This document shows positions 51,082-60,865 of a DNA stretch of 64,000 bases, piece after piece. The number at the start of each line of letters is the position of its first letter. The first letter of the stretch is position 1. The notes beneath the pieces were generated by a model. That model worked only from the letters and a program-made list of their open reading frames with translations, was not told where the DNA came from and ran no database searches. The DNA is taken from assembly GCF_011682175.1 (NCBI RefSeq), contig NZ_WHJG01000033.1:27661-91660 (forward strand), in the 5' to 3' direction. This stretch comes from Massilia frigida. Lineage in GTDB: Bacteria; Pseudomonadota; Gammaproteobacteria; Burkholderiales; Burkholderiaceae_D. The position numbers and the translations under genes are program-made.

Positions 51082-52339
51082 AGCGCAGCGCCTCCGCAGG
51101 TTTCACGCGCGACGCCGTGTAGCTCGGGTAGAGCGTGGCGACAAACGCCAGGACGACGGCCACGCCGCCGATCTTGGCCACGTCGGGCCAGCGTAAATCG
51201 GACGGCAAGGCGCTGATCAGGTAGATATCCTTGGGCAAAAACTGTACTCCTAATAATTGTTCAATAAACGGGACGATGACATCGATGTTCAGCGCCACCA
51301 GCACGCCCAGGCCGACGCCGGCCAGGGTCCCCATCAGGCCCACCAGGGCACCCTGGATCATGAAGATCTTCATGATCGAGCGCGGCGACGAACCGAGCGT
51401 GCGCAGGATGGCGATGTCGGCCTGCTTCTCGGTCACCGTCATCACCAGCGTGGCGATCAGGTTGAAGGCCGCGACCGCGATGATCAGGGTCAGCACGACA
51501 AACATCATTTTTTTCTCGGTCTGCACGGCGGCGAACCAGGTGGCATTTTGCTCGGACCAGTCGCGGATGCGCAAGCCGCCCGCCATGCTGGCCTTGAGTT
51601 CCTGCGCCACCACGGGGGCGGCGTGCATATCGGCGATGCGCAGGCGCAGGCCCGATGGCGCGTCGAGCCGTTCCATCTTCTGCGCGTCTTCCAGGTGCAC
51701 GAAGGCGAAGCTGGCATCGTATTCGTAATGGCCGGCTTCAAAAATGCCGACCAGCGTGAACGTGCGCGTGCGCGGCAGCATGCCGGCCGGCGTGGTCTGG
51801 GCCTGCGCCAGCAGCATGGTCACCTTGTCGCCAATGCCGATGCCGAGCGAGCGCGCCAGCGCGTAGCCCATGACGATGTTGAACTGGCCCGGCACCAGCG
51901 CCGCCAGGCTGCCCTGGCGCACCTGGCCGGCGGCATCGGACACCTTGTGTTCTTCCAGCGGCAGGATGCCGCGAATGACGGCCGGGCGCATCACGCCATC
52001 GCGCAGCAGCATGCCCTGGGTTTCGACGAACGGCGCGGCGCCCTTGACGGCCGGGTTCTTGAACGCGTCCTGCATCGCCGCCTGCCAGTTGGGCATGCTG
52101 CCGCGCGGGTCGAACACTTCGATATGGGCCAGCACCGACAGCATGCGGTCGGTGACTTCTTTCTGGAAGCCGTTCATCACCGACAGCACGACAATCAGCG
52201 CTGCCACGCCGAGGGCGATGCCGGAGACGGAAATGAGGGAAATAAACGAGATAAAGCTGTTGCGGCCACTACGCTTGCCGGCACGCGTGTAGCGCAGGCC
52301 GACCAGCCATTCGTACGGTAAGTTGTGGATGATGCTCAT
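51074..52339 (-). CDS. Lipoprotein-releasing permease LolC/LolE type
   Basis: 421 residues from ATG 52339, where the conserved start ([20 protein letters not shown]) lies. It has one N-terminal helix, a large periplasmic domain (about 50-275) and three C-terminal helices in an FtsX-type block (about 280-415, [18 protein letters not shown]). There is a single permease gene, so it probably acts as a homodimer with LolD instead of a LolC-LolE pair; single-permease systems of this kind have been named LolF. Confidence 0.93.
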   Translation of the reverse strand: MSIIHNLPYEWLVGLRYTRAGKRSGRNSFISFISLISVSGIALGVAALIVVLSVMNGFQKEVTDRMLSVLAHIEVFDPRGSMPNWQAAMQDAFKNPAVKGAAPFVETQGMLLRDGVMRPAVIRGILPLEEHKVSDAAGQVRQGSLAALVPGQFNIVMGYALARSLGIGIGDKVTMLLAQAQTTPAGMLPRTRTFTLVGIFEAGHYEYDASFAFVHLEDAQKMERLDAPSGLRLRIADMHAAPVVAQELKASMAGGLRIRDWSEQNATWFAAVQTEKKMMFVVLTLIIAVAAFNLIATLVMTVTEKQADIAILRTLGSSPRSIMKIFMIQGALVGLMGTLAGVGLGVLVALNIDVIVPFIEQLLGVQFLPKDIYLISALPSDLRWPDVAKIGGVAVVLAFVATLYPSYTASRVKPAEALRYE

Positions 52340-52508
52340 GTGCCCCGGCAGTGATTGATTGCAAGTGCGCAGTTTGCCACACAAAGCGTGTCCCGGGCAG
52401 GGTTGCCACAATTGAATCACGCGTTGCCGCTGTGGTTTTTACAAAAAATCGCGGAACCTGCCGCCCGCGCCGCACTCCAACTCACTAATGGAGAACGGGA
52501 GGGACATC

Positions 52509-53699
52509 ATGGCATTCAGTCTTTTTGATTCAAAAGGCGTGGACATCGACCAGCAGCGCTTCACGTGGCGCGAGCTGGTGCAAAAACCGATCAGCAAGCT
52601 CGACGACGATGCATTCACGCGCATCCGGGTCATCCTCGTCAACGGGCTCGAGACCGAAGCGCTGCGTTTCGGCCACCTCGCGGCGCGCTTCAACCGCGAG
52701 CTGCGCCTGCCGCTGGCCAAGGTGCGGCGTACCGAACAACACCAGGCCACCCTGGTCAACTGGCTCATCGCGGCCGATCATTCGCCGCTGGAAACCACGG
52801 TCGCCTACGAGCAGGTGGCCATCGAAGTCACGGCGGCCATCGCGCAGAGCGAGCCAGACCCGTACCTGGCGCAGGTTTACCGCTTCGGCCTGCTGGAAGA
52901 CTTCGACCACCTGTACCGCTATGCGGCGCTGCTCGACCGGCTGGAGGGCAAGGATGCCAACAATATCCTGCAAAGCTACACCGACATCCTGCCCGGCCGT
53001 CCAACCGCCGAGCAGCACCGCGCACCTGCGGACGATTTGCGCGAGCCCTACAACGCCAGCACGGCCGCCTTCCAGACCAAGGTGAACGCGCTGACCATCG
53101 TGGCGAGCGAATACCAGACGCACGACTATTACATGAACATCGGCCCGCTGTTTTCCGACCCGCTGGCGCGCCAGCTGTATGCCGAAATCGCCTCGGTCGA
53201 AGAACAGCACGTCACCCATTACGAATCCATGCTCGACCCGGGCGAATCGTGGATCGCGCAATGGCTGCTGCACGAGGCGGCCGAATGCTACACCTATTAC
53301 AGCTGCGTCGAGCAGGAAAGCAATCACCACATCCGGGGGATCTGGGAGCGTTTTCTCGACTACGAACTGGGGCATTTCCACATGGCGTGCGAGGCCTTCA
53401 AGCAGTTCGAGCGGCGCGATCCGGCTGAAATCGTCACGAGCGACTTTGCCGCCCCGCTCGCCCTGCGCAGCCAGCGTGATTTCGTGCGCAAGGTATTGGT
53501 CAGCGAAGTCGATGTGCGTACCGACGGCCCCCGCTTCGTCACCAGGGAGCTTGAAAGCCCGCTCTCGCTCAGCTACCGCGACATGCTCAACGCCGACGGC
53601 TCGCCGAGCGACATGGTCGCCGCCGGGTATATCTGGCGGCCCGGGACCGAGCTCACTCGCAGGGGCATGCTGGCTGCCGCCGGCGTCACCGCGCCCTGA
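52509..53699 (+). CDS. Ferritin-like di-iron protein
   Basis: 396 residues from ATG 52509, which has GGGAGGGA four bases upstream. The C-terminal two-thirds look like a ferritin-like helical bundle. Carboxylate/His motifs appear in order: ETTVAYEQVA near residue 100, VEEQHVTHYESM near 240, HEAAECYTYY near 260 and DYELGHFHMACE near 290. These are consistent with E, ExxH, E, ExxH for a di-iron centre, but the family is unclear. Proteins of this size with two-iron motifs are often oxidases or stress proteins. It is followed 26 bp later by a second ferritin-like gene, forming a pair. Confidence 0.72.
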   Translation: MAFSLFDSKGVDIDQQRFTWRELVQKPISKLDDDAFTRIRVILVNGLETEALRFGHLAARFNRELRLPLAKVRRTEQHQATLVNWLIAADHSPLETTVAYEQVAIEVTAAIAQSEPDPYLAQVYRFGLLEDFDHLYRYAALLDRLEGKDANNILQSYTDILPGRPTAEQHRAPADDLREPYNASTAAFQTKVNALTIVASEYQTHDYYMNIGPLFSDPLARQLYAEIASVEEQHVTHYESMLDPGESWIAQWLLHEAAECYTYYSCVEQESNHHIRGIWERFLDYELGHFHMACEAFKQFERRDPAEIVTSDFAAPLALRSQRDFVRKVLVSEVDVRTDGPRFVTRELESPLSLSYRDMLNADGSPSDMVAAGYIWRPGTELTRRGMLAAAGVTAP

Positions 53700-53725
53700 G
53701 CGCTTTTGGGAACAGGAGACAAGCC

Positions 53726-54520
53726 ATGAGTCATATACAGACCGAAATACAGACTGAACACGTAGGAATGAACCGCACGGGCATCCAGATGTCGCCCATC
53801 GACAGCAAGGCAATGCAGGATGTCGAGCCGGCCGTGACCGACAGCGATGGCGTCGACGAAATGGCACTGGCCGAGCTGCGCAGCGAGTACATCGCCAACG
53901 CCGACGCGCTGGGATCGGTGCCGCTCCCGGGCACCATCACCGGCGCCATGACGATGGGGGTATCGATGCTCAAGGGCGACAGTCCGCAGATCCTGCTCGA
54001 CAAGCTGGGCGAGCGGCTCGCCTTCGAGCGTACCGGCACGCGCTTGTACGACGCCCTGATTACCAAGTGCGAGGTGATGCTGGCCGGCGACATCAGCATG
54101 ACGATCGAAGACCTGGAGCAGATCCGCGCCGATGAAGCACGCCATTTCCTGATGCTGGCCGATGCCATCGAATCGCTGGGGGGCGACCCGACCTCGCAAA
54201 CGCCAAGCGCCGATCTGGTCGGGGTGGAGTCGCTCGGGCTGGTGCAGGTATTGAACGACCCGCGCACCAGCATTGCACAGTCGCTGCATGCCATCGTCAC
54301 CGCCGAGCTAAGTGACAAGGCCGGCTGGGAAACCCTGGTGGCGCTGGCGGACGAGCACGATCTCTCGGACATGGTCGAGCGCTTCACGCAGGCACTAAAC
54401 GAGGAACGCGAGCATCTGGCGCTGACGCAAACATGGTACGAAGAGGCGATCGGGCTGACGTACGGCGATGTGGAGGTTGACGAACTGTCGGTGCAGCCGC
54501 AGTCGCAGCCGCCGCCCTGA
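53726..54520 (+). CDS. Ferritin-like domain protein
   Basis: 264 residues. A flexible N-terminus (about 1-65) leads into a four-helix bundle. The order of metal motifs is canonical: E in LGERLAFERTG, ExxH in DEARHFLML, E in TAELSDKAGW and ExxH in NEEREHLALT. It is likely a cytosolic di-iron protein for iron storage or oxidative-stress protection. It starts 26 bp after the larger ferritin-like gene with an AGGAGAC site. The Pro-Gln-rich tail (PQSQPPP) is not part of the fold. Confidence 0.78.
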   Translation: MSHIQTEIQTEHVGMNRTGIQMSPIDSKAMQDVEPAVTDSDGVDEMALAELRSEYIANADALGSVPLPGTITGAMTMGVSMLKGDSPQILLDKLGERLAFERTGTRLYDALITKCEVMLAGDISMTIEDLEQIRADEARHFLMLADAIESLGGDPTSQTPSADLVGVESLGLVQVLNDPRTSIAQSLHAIVTAELSDKAGWETLVALADEHDLSDMVERFTQALNEEREHLALTQTWYEEAIGLTYGDVEVDELSVQPQSQPPP

Positions 54521-54633
54521 GCTGCGGCGCGGGCGGGAGGCTGCCACCGCTATGTTCGGCGCGAACGGCCAGATCGGCACGACTGTGGGAAACAGTCTTG
54601 CCGGAGCGCGTGGGTGCGCCACGGCGCCCTGCC

Positions 54634-54664
54634 CTGTAGCGCTGGCGCGAGCGCAGCGCTACAG
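54634..54664. terminator. Strong hairpin between convergent genes
   Basis: An 11-bp perfect stem (CTGTAGCGCTG / CAGCGCTACAG) with a nine-base loop lies between the ferritin-like gene and the convergent DUF3060 gene. No T-run, so it may be a bidirectional terminator or a small repeat. Confidence 0.5.
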
Positions 54665-54668
54665 CTGT

Positions 54669-55064
54669 CTAGCCTTTGCCCGACATCTTGACGACCTTGT
54701 TGTTCACGCCGGAGATATTCTTCTTGGGTTCAGCGGCCGATTGCCAGCGCACGCTGTTATTCACGCCTTCCACGGTCAGTGGCGCTTTCGGAGCCAGTTG
54801 AATCGTGACGGAGTTGCCCGAGCCCGATACTTCCAGCGCCGAGCACACGCCCGTGAACGTAATCACGTTGTCCGTGCCTTCGATGATCGCGCGGCGGCCT
54901 TCGCATGGGAACGAGCGTTGATGTCCATTGCCGCTGACCTGAATCTGGTCCTTGCCGGACGCGATGGCGCCGACGCTGTCTTCTTCGTCAGCCATAGCGG
55001 CACCGGCGGCGCCAAAGGCAGCCATTGCCGCCAAACCCACTGCAATCAGAGTACGTAATGACAT
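54669..55064 (-). CDS. DUF3060 domain protein
   Basis: 131 residues from ATG 55064, preferred because AAGGAT lies six bases upstream; an ATG at 55079 is in frame. The signal peptide runs to about residue 25. The mature protein has repeated short strands with NVITFTG, NSVTIQL, NNSVRWQ and NNKVVKM. The DUF3060 family is predicted to form a right-handed beta-helix and is periplasmic or surface-located. The function is unknown. Confidence 0.85.
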   Translation of the reverse strand: MSLRTLIAVGLAAMAAFGAAGAAMADEEDSVGAIASGKDQIQVSGNGHQRSFPCEGRRAIIEGTDNVITFTGVCSALEVSGSGNSVTIQLAPKAPLTVEGVNNSVRWQSAAEPKKNISGVNNKVVKMSGKG

Positions 55065-55189
55065 AGCAATCCTTTTCATCAGAAATGTTTGCATAAATAC
55101 TAAACCATTAATATGGATTTGGCAATATTAATGCATGTGGCATGGTACGCCAGGATTTTCGGGTTTGCCGTTTTGTCCTACAATGCTGG

Positions 55190-56212
55190 ATGACCCAAAT
55201 TTCGCTTGTCTTGCCGTTCGCCCTGCCCCCTCCCGAGCTCGCCCCCGATTTAATCCGCGCATTGCAGGCGCCCGCCCTGGCCGCACTCATCAGCCGCACC
55301 GCGTCGCGCCAGCAGTTGCCCGTCGATGAAGACCTGCGCGCCCTGCCCCACGAAGCCTGGCTGGCGCGCGCGCTGGCCGTGGCCACCGACGGCACACCGG
55401 CCTTCGCCGGCGCCGTCATGGCCGGCTACGGCCTGGCGCAGGCGCAAGGCACCTGGTTCATCGTCAACCCGGCGCACACCCAGATTGCCCGCAGCCACCT
55501 GCTGTTGGCCGATATGCGCCGCCTGCAACTGTCCGAAGCGCACGGGCGCGCCCTGTTCGACATCGCCCAGCCCTGGTTCGAGGAATCCGGCATGACGCTG
55601 CTGTATGGCGACGCCGGCACCTGGTTCCTGCGCGCCGACGACTGGGCCGGCCTGGAGACATCGACACCCGATTCGGCCGTCGGCCTGAACCTGACCGACT
55701 GGATGCCCAAGGGCGCGCCGTCGCGCGCATTCCGCAAGCTGCAAAATGAAGTCCAGATGCTGTGGTTCGAGCATCCCGTCAACGCCGAACGCGAAGCGCG
55801 CGGCCTGGTGGCGATCAACTCCTTCTGGCCATGGGGCGCCGCCCCGGCCAGCGCCAGCGTGAACACCTCCATCCTCGCCACCAGCGAAGCCCTGCCATGG
55901 ATGACGGCGCTGGCCGGCCATCCCCAGGCCACGCCCGTCACCCCTGTCGACACCATGAGCGGCGAGTCGATCCTGGTCTGCGACGCCCTGAGCGAAGCGG
56001 CCATGGCCACCGACTGGGCAGGCTGGCTGCAGCACATGCACCGCCTGGAGCAGTCCACTTTCGCACCCGCGCTGGCCGCGCTCAAGGATGGCCGCCTCAA
56101 GCAGCTGCAACTGCTCCTGAGCCACCGCACCAGCCAGAGCGCCTTTACCACCACCGGTTTTTCGCAACGCGCCTTCTGGCGCCGCCCGACCTTAGACAGA
56201 CTGCTGCCATGA
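55190..56212 (+). CDS. RpfE-type / phosphoglycerate-mutase-like protein
   Basis: 340 residues from ATG 55190 (MTQISLVLPFALPPPELAPD). No clear active-site motif. Its placement directly before recJ and its sequence style match a family annotated as RpfE-type or phosphoglycerate-mutase-like in betaproteobacteria. The stop overlaps the recJ ATG (ATGA), so the two are translated together. The actual role is unclear; a regulatory or nucleotide-related job linked to RecJ is only inference. Confidence 0.65.
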   Translation: MTQISLVLPFALPPPELAPDLIRALQAPALAALISRTASRQQLPVDEDLRALPHEAWLARALAVATDGTPAFAGAVMAGYGLAQAQGTWFIVNPAHTQIARSHLLLADMRRLQLSEAHGRALFDIAQPWFEESGMTLLYGDAGTWFLRADDWAGLETSTPDSAVGLNLTDWMPKGAPSRAFRKLQNEVQMLWFEHPVNAEREARGLVAINSFWPWGAAPASASVNTSILATSEALPWMTALAGHPQATPVTPVDTMSGESILVCDALSEAAMATDWAGWLQHMHRLEQSTFAPALAALKDGRLKQLQLLLSHRTSQSAFTTTGFSQRAFWRRPTLDRLLP

Positions 56213-57903
56213 CCCGTATCACCACTCGCCCCTGCTCTTTCCGTACGTCCGAAATGCTGCGCCAGACCGGCGTGCATCCCGTCCTCGCGCGCCTGTACGC
56301 CGCGCGCGGCCTGACCGACGCACGCGAACTATCGAGTGAACTGGGCAGCCTGATGGCCCCCGCCGGCCTGCTGCACATCGATGCCGCCGCCGTGTTCCTG
56401 GCCGACGCCATCAAGGCCGGCAAAAAAATGACCATCGTGGCCGACTACGATTGCGACGGCGCCACCGCCTGCGCGGTCGCCCTGCGCGGCCTGCGCGCCA
56501 TGGGCGCCACGGTCGACTACATCGTCCCCAACCGCTTCGAGTACGGCTACGGCCTCACGCCCGAAATCGTGGAACTGACCGCGCGCGAAAAGGCGCCGGA
56601 CATCATCATCACCGTCGACAACGGCATCGCCAGCATCGACGGCGTGCTGGAAGCGAAGCGGCGCGGCATCGACGTGGTTGTCACCGACCACCACCTCCCC
56701 GGCGACACGCTGCCGGAGGCGCGCGTGATCGTCAATCCGAACCAGCCCGAATGCGGCTTTCCCAGCAAGCACCTCGCTGGCGTGGGCGTGGTGTTCTACG
56801 TGCTGCTCGCCCTGCGCGCCGAACTGCGCAAGCGCGGCGTGTTCGATGCCCAGACCCAGCCCAAGCTCGACAGCCTGCTCGACCTGGTCGCGCTGGGCAC
56901 CGTGGCCGACGTGGTGCGGCTCGACTCGAACAACCGCATCCTGGTGGCGCAAGGCCTCAAGCGCATGCGCGCCGGCCGCATGCACGCTGGCGTGGCCGCG
57001 CTGTTCCGGGTGGCCGGACGCGAAGCGCGTAGCGCCTCGCCGTTCGACCTGGGCTTCGCGCTCGGTCCGCGCCTCAATGCCGCCGGGCGCCTGGAAGACA
57101 TGTCGCTCGGGATCGAGTGCCTGGTCACCGACGACGACGGGCGCGCCTGGGCCATCGCCCAGCAGCTCAACGACATCAACCTGAAACGCCGCGAAATCGA
57201 GGCCGACATGCAGGACACGGCCCTGCTGCACCTCGACGCCTACCAGCCGGCCGACAGCAACACGATCAGCGTGTTCGACGAATCCTGGCATCAGGGCGTG
57301 ATCGGGATTGTCGCCTCGCGCCTGAAAGAAAAATTCTTCCGCCCGACGATTACCTTTGCGCCCGGCGCGGAAGGCTGGATCAAGGGCTCGGGGCGGTCGA
57401 TTCCAGGTTTTCACCTGCGCGACGCGCTCGACCTGGTATCGAAGCGCGCACCGAGCCTGATCGACAAATTCGGCGGCCACGCCATGGCGGCCGGCCTGAC
57501 GATTCGCGCCGACGCGTTCGAGGCGTTTTCCGCCGCGTTCGAGGAAGTCGGACGCGCCTGGCTCAACACGCAGCAGCTCGAACGCATCATCGAAACCGAC
57601 GGTCCGCTGGAAGACGCTTACTACACGACCGAATTCATCGGCCTGATGGATGGCCAGGTGTGGGGCCAGGGATTTGCGCCGCCGGTGTTTTGCGACGAGT
57701 TCCGGGTGGTCAGCCAGCGCATTTTGAAAGAGCGCCACCTCAAGCTCCAGCTTGAGCGCAACGGCCAGCGTTACGATGCGATCTGGTTCGGCCACACCGC
57801 CTCGGTCGGCGAGCGCGCGCGCGTCGCGTTCCGCCTCGACGCCAACGAATACAATGGCGTCACGCGCGTGCAGCTTCTGGTCGAACACGCCGAGCCGGCT
57901 TAA
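56209..57903 (+). CDS. recJ: Single-stranded-DNA exonuclease RecJ
   Basis: 564 residues. DHH-superfamily motifs are all present: VADYDCDGATA (D79/D81/D83), VVTDHHLPGD (D160, H161, H162), GPRLNAAGRLED, and the C-terminal DHHA1 motif GGHAMAAGLTI, followed by an OB-fold. RecJ is a 5'-3' exonuclease in recombination, mismatch and base-excision repair. It is coupled by overlap with the upstream RpfE-like gene. Confidence 0.96.
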   Translation: MTRITTRPCSFRTSEMLRQTGVHPVLARLYAARGLTDARELSSELGSLMAPAGLLHIDAAAVFLADAIKAGKKMTIVADYDCDGATACAVALRGLRAMGATVDYIVPNRFEYGYGLTPEIVELTAREKAPDIIITVDNGIASIDGVLEAKRRGIDVVVTDHHLPGDTLPEARVIVNPNQPECGFPSKHLAGVGVVFYVLLALRAELRKRGVFDAQTQPKLDSLLDLVALGTVADVVRLDSNNRILVAQGLKRMRAGRMHAGVAALFRVAGREARSASPFDLGFALGPRLNAAGRLEDMSLGIECLVTDDDGRAWAIAQQLNDINLKRREIEADMQDTALLHLDAYQPADSNTISVFDESWHQGVIGIVASRLKEKFFRPTITFAPGAEGWIKGSGRSIPGFHLRDALDLVSKRAPSLIDKFGGHAMAAGLTIRADAFEAFSAAFEEVGRAWLNTQQLERIIETDGPLEDAYYTTEFIGLMDGQVWGQGFAPPVFCDEFRVVSQRILKERHLKLQLERNGQRYDAIWFGHTASVGERARVAFRLDANEYNGVTRVQLLVEHAEPA

Positions 57904-58065
57904 GCGCGCCTGTGCGCCTGGACCGGCCGAGCCAGCCCAAGGCCACCGGTCCATCGCCAGCGCGGATCAACAGCGCAACTCGCGACGGTACGCAGATCCC
58001 GGCCCACCCAAGCGCGGCAGCGTCGGGCCGGCAAGCGCATGTGCCGTACCTCGGTGCGCGCGCCC

Positions 58066-58776
58066 TCAGGACAGCCGGGTCAAGCACGGACCCGTGTCGC
58101 TCAGCCGGTTCCAGTCGAGTTTCCAGCATGTGATGCCGGTACGCCGTGCTATTGCGGCGGCAAAATCGTGGCTCGCTTGCTCGTTGCGAAACCGCCTGAG
58201 CAAACTCAGCTCTGGCGGCGCGCGCCGGTTTTGCTTCTCTTTCACATCCCATGCATGGCACAAGGCGACCGAGTAATAATGGACCTCGTCCGGCACTTCG
58301 CCGTAAATATGGTCATCGCAAATCAGTGCCAGATCCGCGAATGCCAGCCTGGTTTCCTGGTTCGGCATGCTTGCGTCGGTGTAGCGGATGTACTTGTTCC
58401 AGCTGCGATCATCGAAATCGAGCCACGTCATCGTTTCCCACACAGAACCCTCTTTAAAGCGTGCCACCACGTACGCCCAACTACCGACGCCCACAACGCA
58501 GGCAAGGTACAGCGAAAACAGAATATCCTTTTGCCAGATGATCTTGGATAGCCCGCCGAAGGGAACAAGCAACAGGACGGCGCCCGCCACCGCGTAAATC
58601 ACGGCACCCAGCATCGCATGGCCCGCGTGTTCCTTGAGTGTCCATTGCTTCGATTCAAGTTCCCAGCGCTGGCCTTCGCTGGGGTCCGGAAATGCTTCGC
58701 CGCCACACGCTTCCTCACTGGCGCCATTGTCGCTGCGCTCGAGCGGCCCGTTTCTGCTCACTGGCGCGTCATTCAA
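58066..58776 (-). CDS. Two-TM membrane protein, unknown function (paralogue 2)
   Basis: 236 residues from TTG 58776, which overlaps the stop of the upstream paralogue (TTGA). About 50 soluble residues come first, then two transmembrane helices (about 52-72 and 85-103). A C-terminal soluble part (about 104-236) has TMTWLDFDDRSWNKYI and later ASHDFAAAIARRTGITCWKL. The upstream gene has the same design, with the counterparts REWIDFGNRTWN and AMAARCGIACWQF. No known domain recognised. Confidence 0.78.
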   Translation of the reverse strand: MNDAPVSRNGPLERSDNGASEEACGGEAFPDPSEGQRWELESKQWTLKEHAGHAMLGAVIYAVAGAVLLLVPFGGLSKIIWQKDILFSLYLACVVGVGSWAYVVARFKEGSVWETMTWLDFDDRSWNKYIRYTDASMPNQETRLAFADLALICDDHIYGEVPDEVHYYSVALCHAWDVKEKQNRRAPPELSLLRRFRNEQASHDFAAAIARRTGITCWKLDWNRLSDTGPCLTRLS

Positions 58777-59456
58777 GACAGCTTGTCCAGCATTGCCTCG
58801 CCACCTTCAAGCTCGGCCTCCCTGAACTGCCAGCACGCAATTCCACAACGCGCCGCCATGGCGCGGGTAAATGCAAGGCACTCCTGCTCGCTGTCGAAGT
58901 ACTCCACCTGCGTCAACGGCCAGGGCCGCCGATTACGGACCAGATCGCTCACCCTACTCAGCACGCTTGTGTAGCCCATCTCGTCTTCATACATTTCCGC
59001 ACGGCATACCGCCGCGACACCACTGAGCGGAATCTTCCTCGATACGAGCGGCTCGCTGCCGTCGGCACACTGCCTGCGTGTATTCCACGTACGGTTCCCG
59101 AAATCGATCCATTCGCGCGATGTCCACACCTGGCCCGGCTTCGATTTTTGCTTCACGAAACCCCACACGGCAGCCGCTGGAACGGCGACCAGCCAGATGG
59201 CCTGCGTGACGCTATTCTCCCCGACGATGAGTTCCAGGAACCATGTCAGAAGTTTCGCCAGCGCAAGGGCAACAACGGCGTGAATAAAGGCCGCCGCCCT
59301 GGCCATCACCAAACGGTCTTGTTCCGTCGCTTCCCGCGATGCGAAGACCCAGTGATCCGGTTCATCGTGGCCAGCCGCACCCCGGCCACCGGCAAATGCG
59401 TGATTGACGGCGCGGGGAGTACGCACTTCCGGGATATAACGGGGAGTCTTGGACAC
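58773..59456 (-). CDS. Two-TM membrane protein, unknown function (paralogue 1)
   Basis: 227 residues. Soluble N-terminus (about 1-50), two hydrophobic segments (about 52-72 and 80-98), and a soluble C-terminal domain. That domain has SREWIDFGNRTWN near residue 115 and a second conserved stretch AMAARCGIACWQFREAELEG at the end. The gene overlaps the downstream paralogue by four bases (TTGA), so a stoichiometric pair of proteins seems likely. Both face recJ on the opposite strand, and a RES-Xre toxin-antitoxin locus is upstream. No known family. Confidence 0.78.
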   Translation of the reverse strand: MSKTPRYIPEVRTPRAVNHAFAGGRGAAGHDEPDHWVFASREATEQDRLVMARAAAFIHAVVALALAKLLTWFLELIVGENSVTQAIWLVAVPAAAVWGFVKQKSKPGQVWTSREWIDFGNRTWNTRRQCADGSEPLVSRKIPLSGVAAVCRAEMYEDEMGYTSVLSRVSDLVRNRRPWPLTQVEYFDSEQECLAFTRAMAARCGIACWQFREAELEGGEAMLDKLS

Positions 59457-59708
59457 GTCAGCTTGCTACCACGCATGGTTGAATTGACTATATTATGAGG
59501 CTTCGCCAATCCGGAACAAAAACTATGTGGGGCACCCGCCCCGGTGCTGAGGCCATTGTGTTGCCTGTCAGGGCAGTCGCGCTACCGCGAACCAGCGAGC
59601 TGAAAGGGATCCAATCATGCTTTGCGCGGCCTCATCAACAGTTGGATGGCGATTGGCTTGCACGCGACACGAAGATAGAGTATAAATACTCCATAACCGG
59701 AGCCCATC

Positions 59709-60146
59709 ATGAATCTTGCCTTCGCATATCCAAAGAGTCGCTTCGAGCCGGCCGTGCTCATCGACCTGAACGCGCGCACGGAGCGGGAGCGCTTGTCCAA
59801 ATCCGCCCTCAAGGGTTTTTTTGCCCTCATGACGGCCTGGAAGCTGCGCGACGAAGATGCCCGCGAACTGCTCGGCGGCATGTCATCCTCCACCTTCTAC
59901 GAGTGGAAAAAGAACCCCGACCGGGTCCTCGAAGTCGACCGCATCACCCGCATTTCCTATCTGCTCGGCATCTACAAAGCCCTTCACATTCTGTACGGCG
60001 ACAAGCTGGCCGACGAATGGGTCACCCTCCCGAATACCAATCCCATCTTTGCCGGACGCACGCCGCTGTCGCAAATGCTGGCGGGCGGCTTGCTGTCCAT
60101 GCAAACGGTGCGCAAGCTGCTCGACGCACGCCGCGGAGGCCTCTGA
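59709..60146 (+). CDS. Xre/ParS/MbcA-type antitoxin of a RES toxin system
   Basis: 145 residues. An N-terminal helix-turn-helix-like segment (about 30-75; RLSKSALKGFFALMTAWKLR) is followed by a C-terminal ParS/MbcA/Xre toxin-binding domain (about 85-143; NPIFAGRTPLSQMLAGGLLS, then MQTVRKLLDARR). It should neutralise the RES toxin encoded just downstream and repress their shared promoter. The toxin starts one base after its stop, after a GGAGG site. Confidence 0.92.
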   Translation: MNLAFAYPKSRFEPAVLIDLNARTERERLSKSALKGFFALMTAWKLRDEDARELLGGMSSSTFYEWKKNPDRVLEVDRITRISYLLGIYKALHILYGDKLADEWVTLPNTNPIFAGRTPLSQMLAGGLLSMQTVRKLLDARRGGL

Positions 60147-60147
60147 C

Positions 60148-60831
60148 TTGACGGTCATTCCCAAACTTACCAATTTGCGGCAGTTCGATACCTGCCGCCT
60201 GATCCCGTCGCGTTTTGCCGATGTGGAAGATTCCGTGCTCAGCCCACTGGCCGAGGATCGCGCCGTCTTGCGCGACCTGTTCGACATCGACAACGCCACC
60301 AATGAACGCCTGCGCGGCGAATATGGCAGCCTGCCCGGCATCGGTGTCGATGAACTGGTCTTCGGCGTGCCGAATTTCCGCATCATCAACGCGGCGTACA
60401 CCTATCCGCGTCCGGAAGGCAGCCGTTTCAACGATGGCGAGCGCGGCGCGTGGTATTGCGCCTTCGAGGCCGAAACCGCCCTTGCTGAAATCACTTTCCA
60501 CAAGACCGTGGAATACCAGGAAATCGGCCGCTTCGATGACAGCGTGACGTATCAGGCGCTGATCGCCGACTTTACCAGCACCTTCCACGACATCCGCGGC
60601 GTCGATGCATTCACAAAATATCTCGATCCGGGCAGCTACATCGACTCCCAGGACCTGGCCACGCAACTGCTCGACAGCGGTTCGATGGGCGTGATCTACC
60701 CCAGCGTGCGGCGTCCCGAGGGCACCTGCCTCGCATGTTTCCGCCCAGCGCTGGTTGGCAATGTACGCAAGGGACAGGTTTACCGCCTCACCTGGTCCGG
60801 CTCGCCTACCCCCGTCATCGACATCATCTGA
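60148..60831 (+). CDS. RES-family NAD(+)-degrading toxin
   Basis: 227 residues from TTG 60148, with GGAGG eight bases before; it begins one base after the antitoxin stop. The RES domain (about 50-210) has the motifs GSRFNDGERGAWYCAFEAET, ALAEITFHKT and the C-terminal SVRRPEGTCLACFRP. The family hydrolyses or phosphorolyses NAD+, halting growth when free of antitoxin. The key Arg, Tyr, Glu and Ser residues of the family seem present, so it is probably active. Confidence 0.92.
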   Translation: MTVIPKLTNLRQFDTCRLIPSRFADVEDSVLSPLAEDRAVLRDLFDIDNATNERLRGEYGSLPGIGVDELVFGVPNFRIINAAYTYPRPEGSRFNDGERGAWYCAFEAETALAEITFHKTVEYQEIGRFDDSVTYQALIADFTSTFHDIRGVDAFTKYLDPGSYIDSQDLATQLLDSGSMGVIYPSVRRPEGTCLACFRPALVGNVRKGQVYRLTWSGSPTPVIDII

Positions 60832-60865
60832 ACCATCATCCCCACCTGAACTATTGAGTAACTGT

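Noticed and set aside
59495..59708. A separate gene before the RES-Xre locus
   Set aside because: The open frame through 59495 has no ribosome site and ends in the frame of no known protein; I read the region as the toxin-antitoxin promoter.
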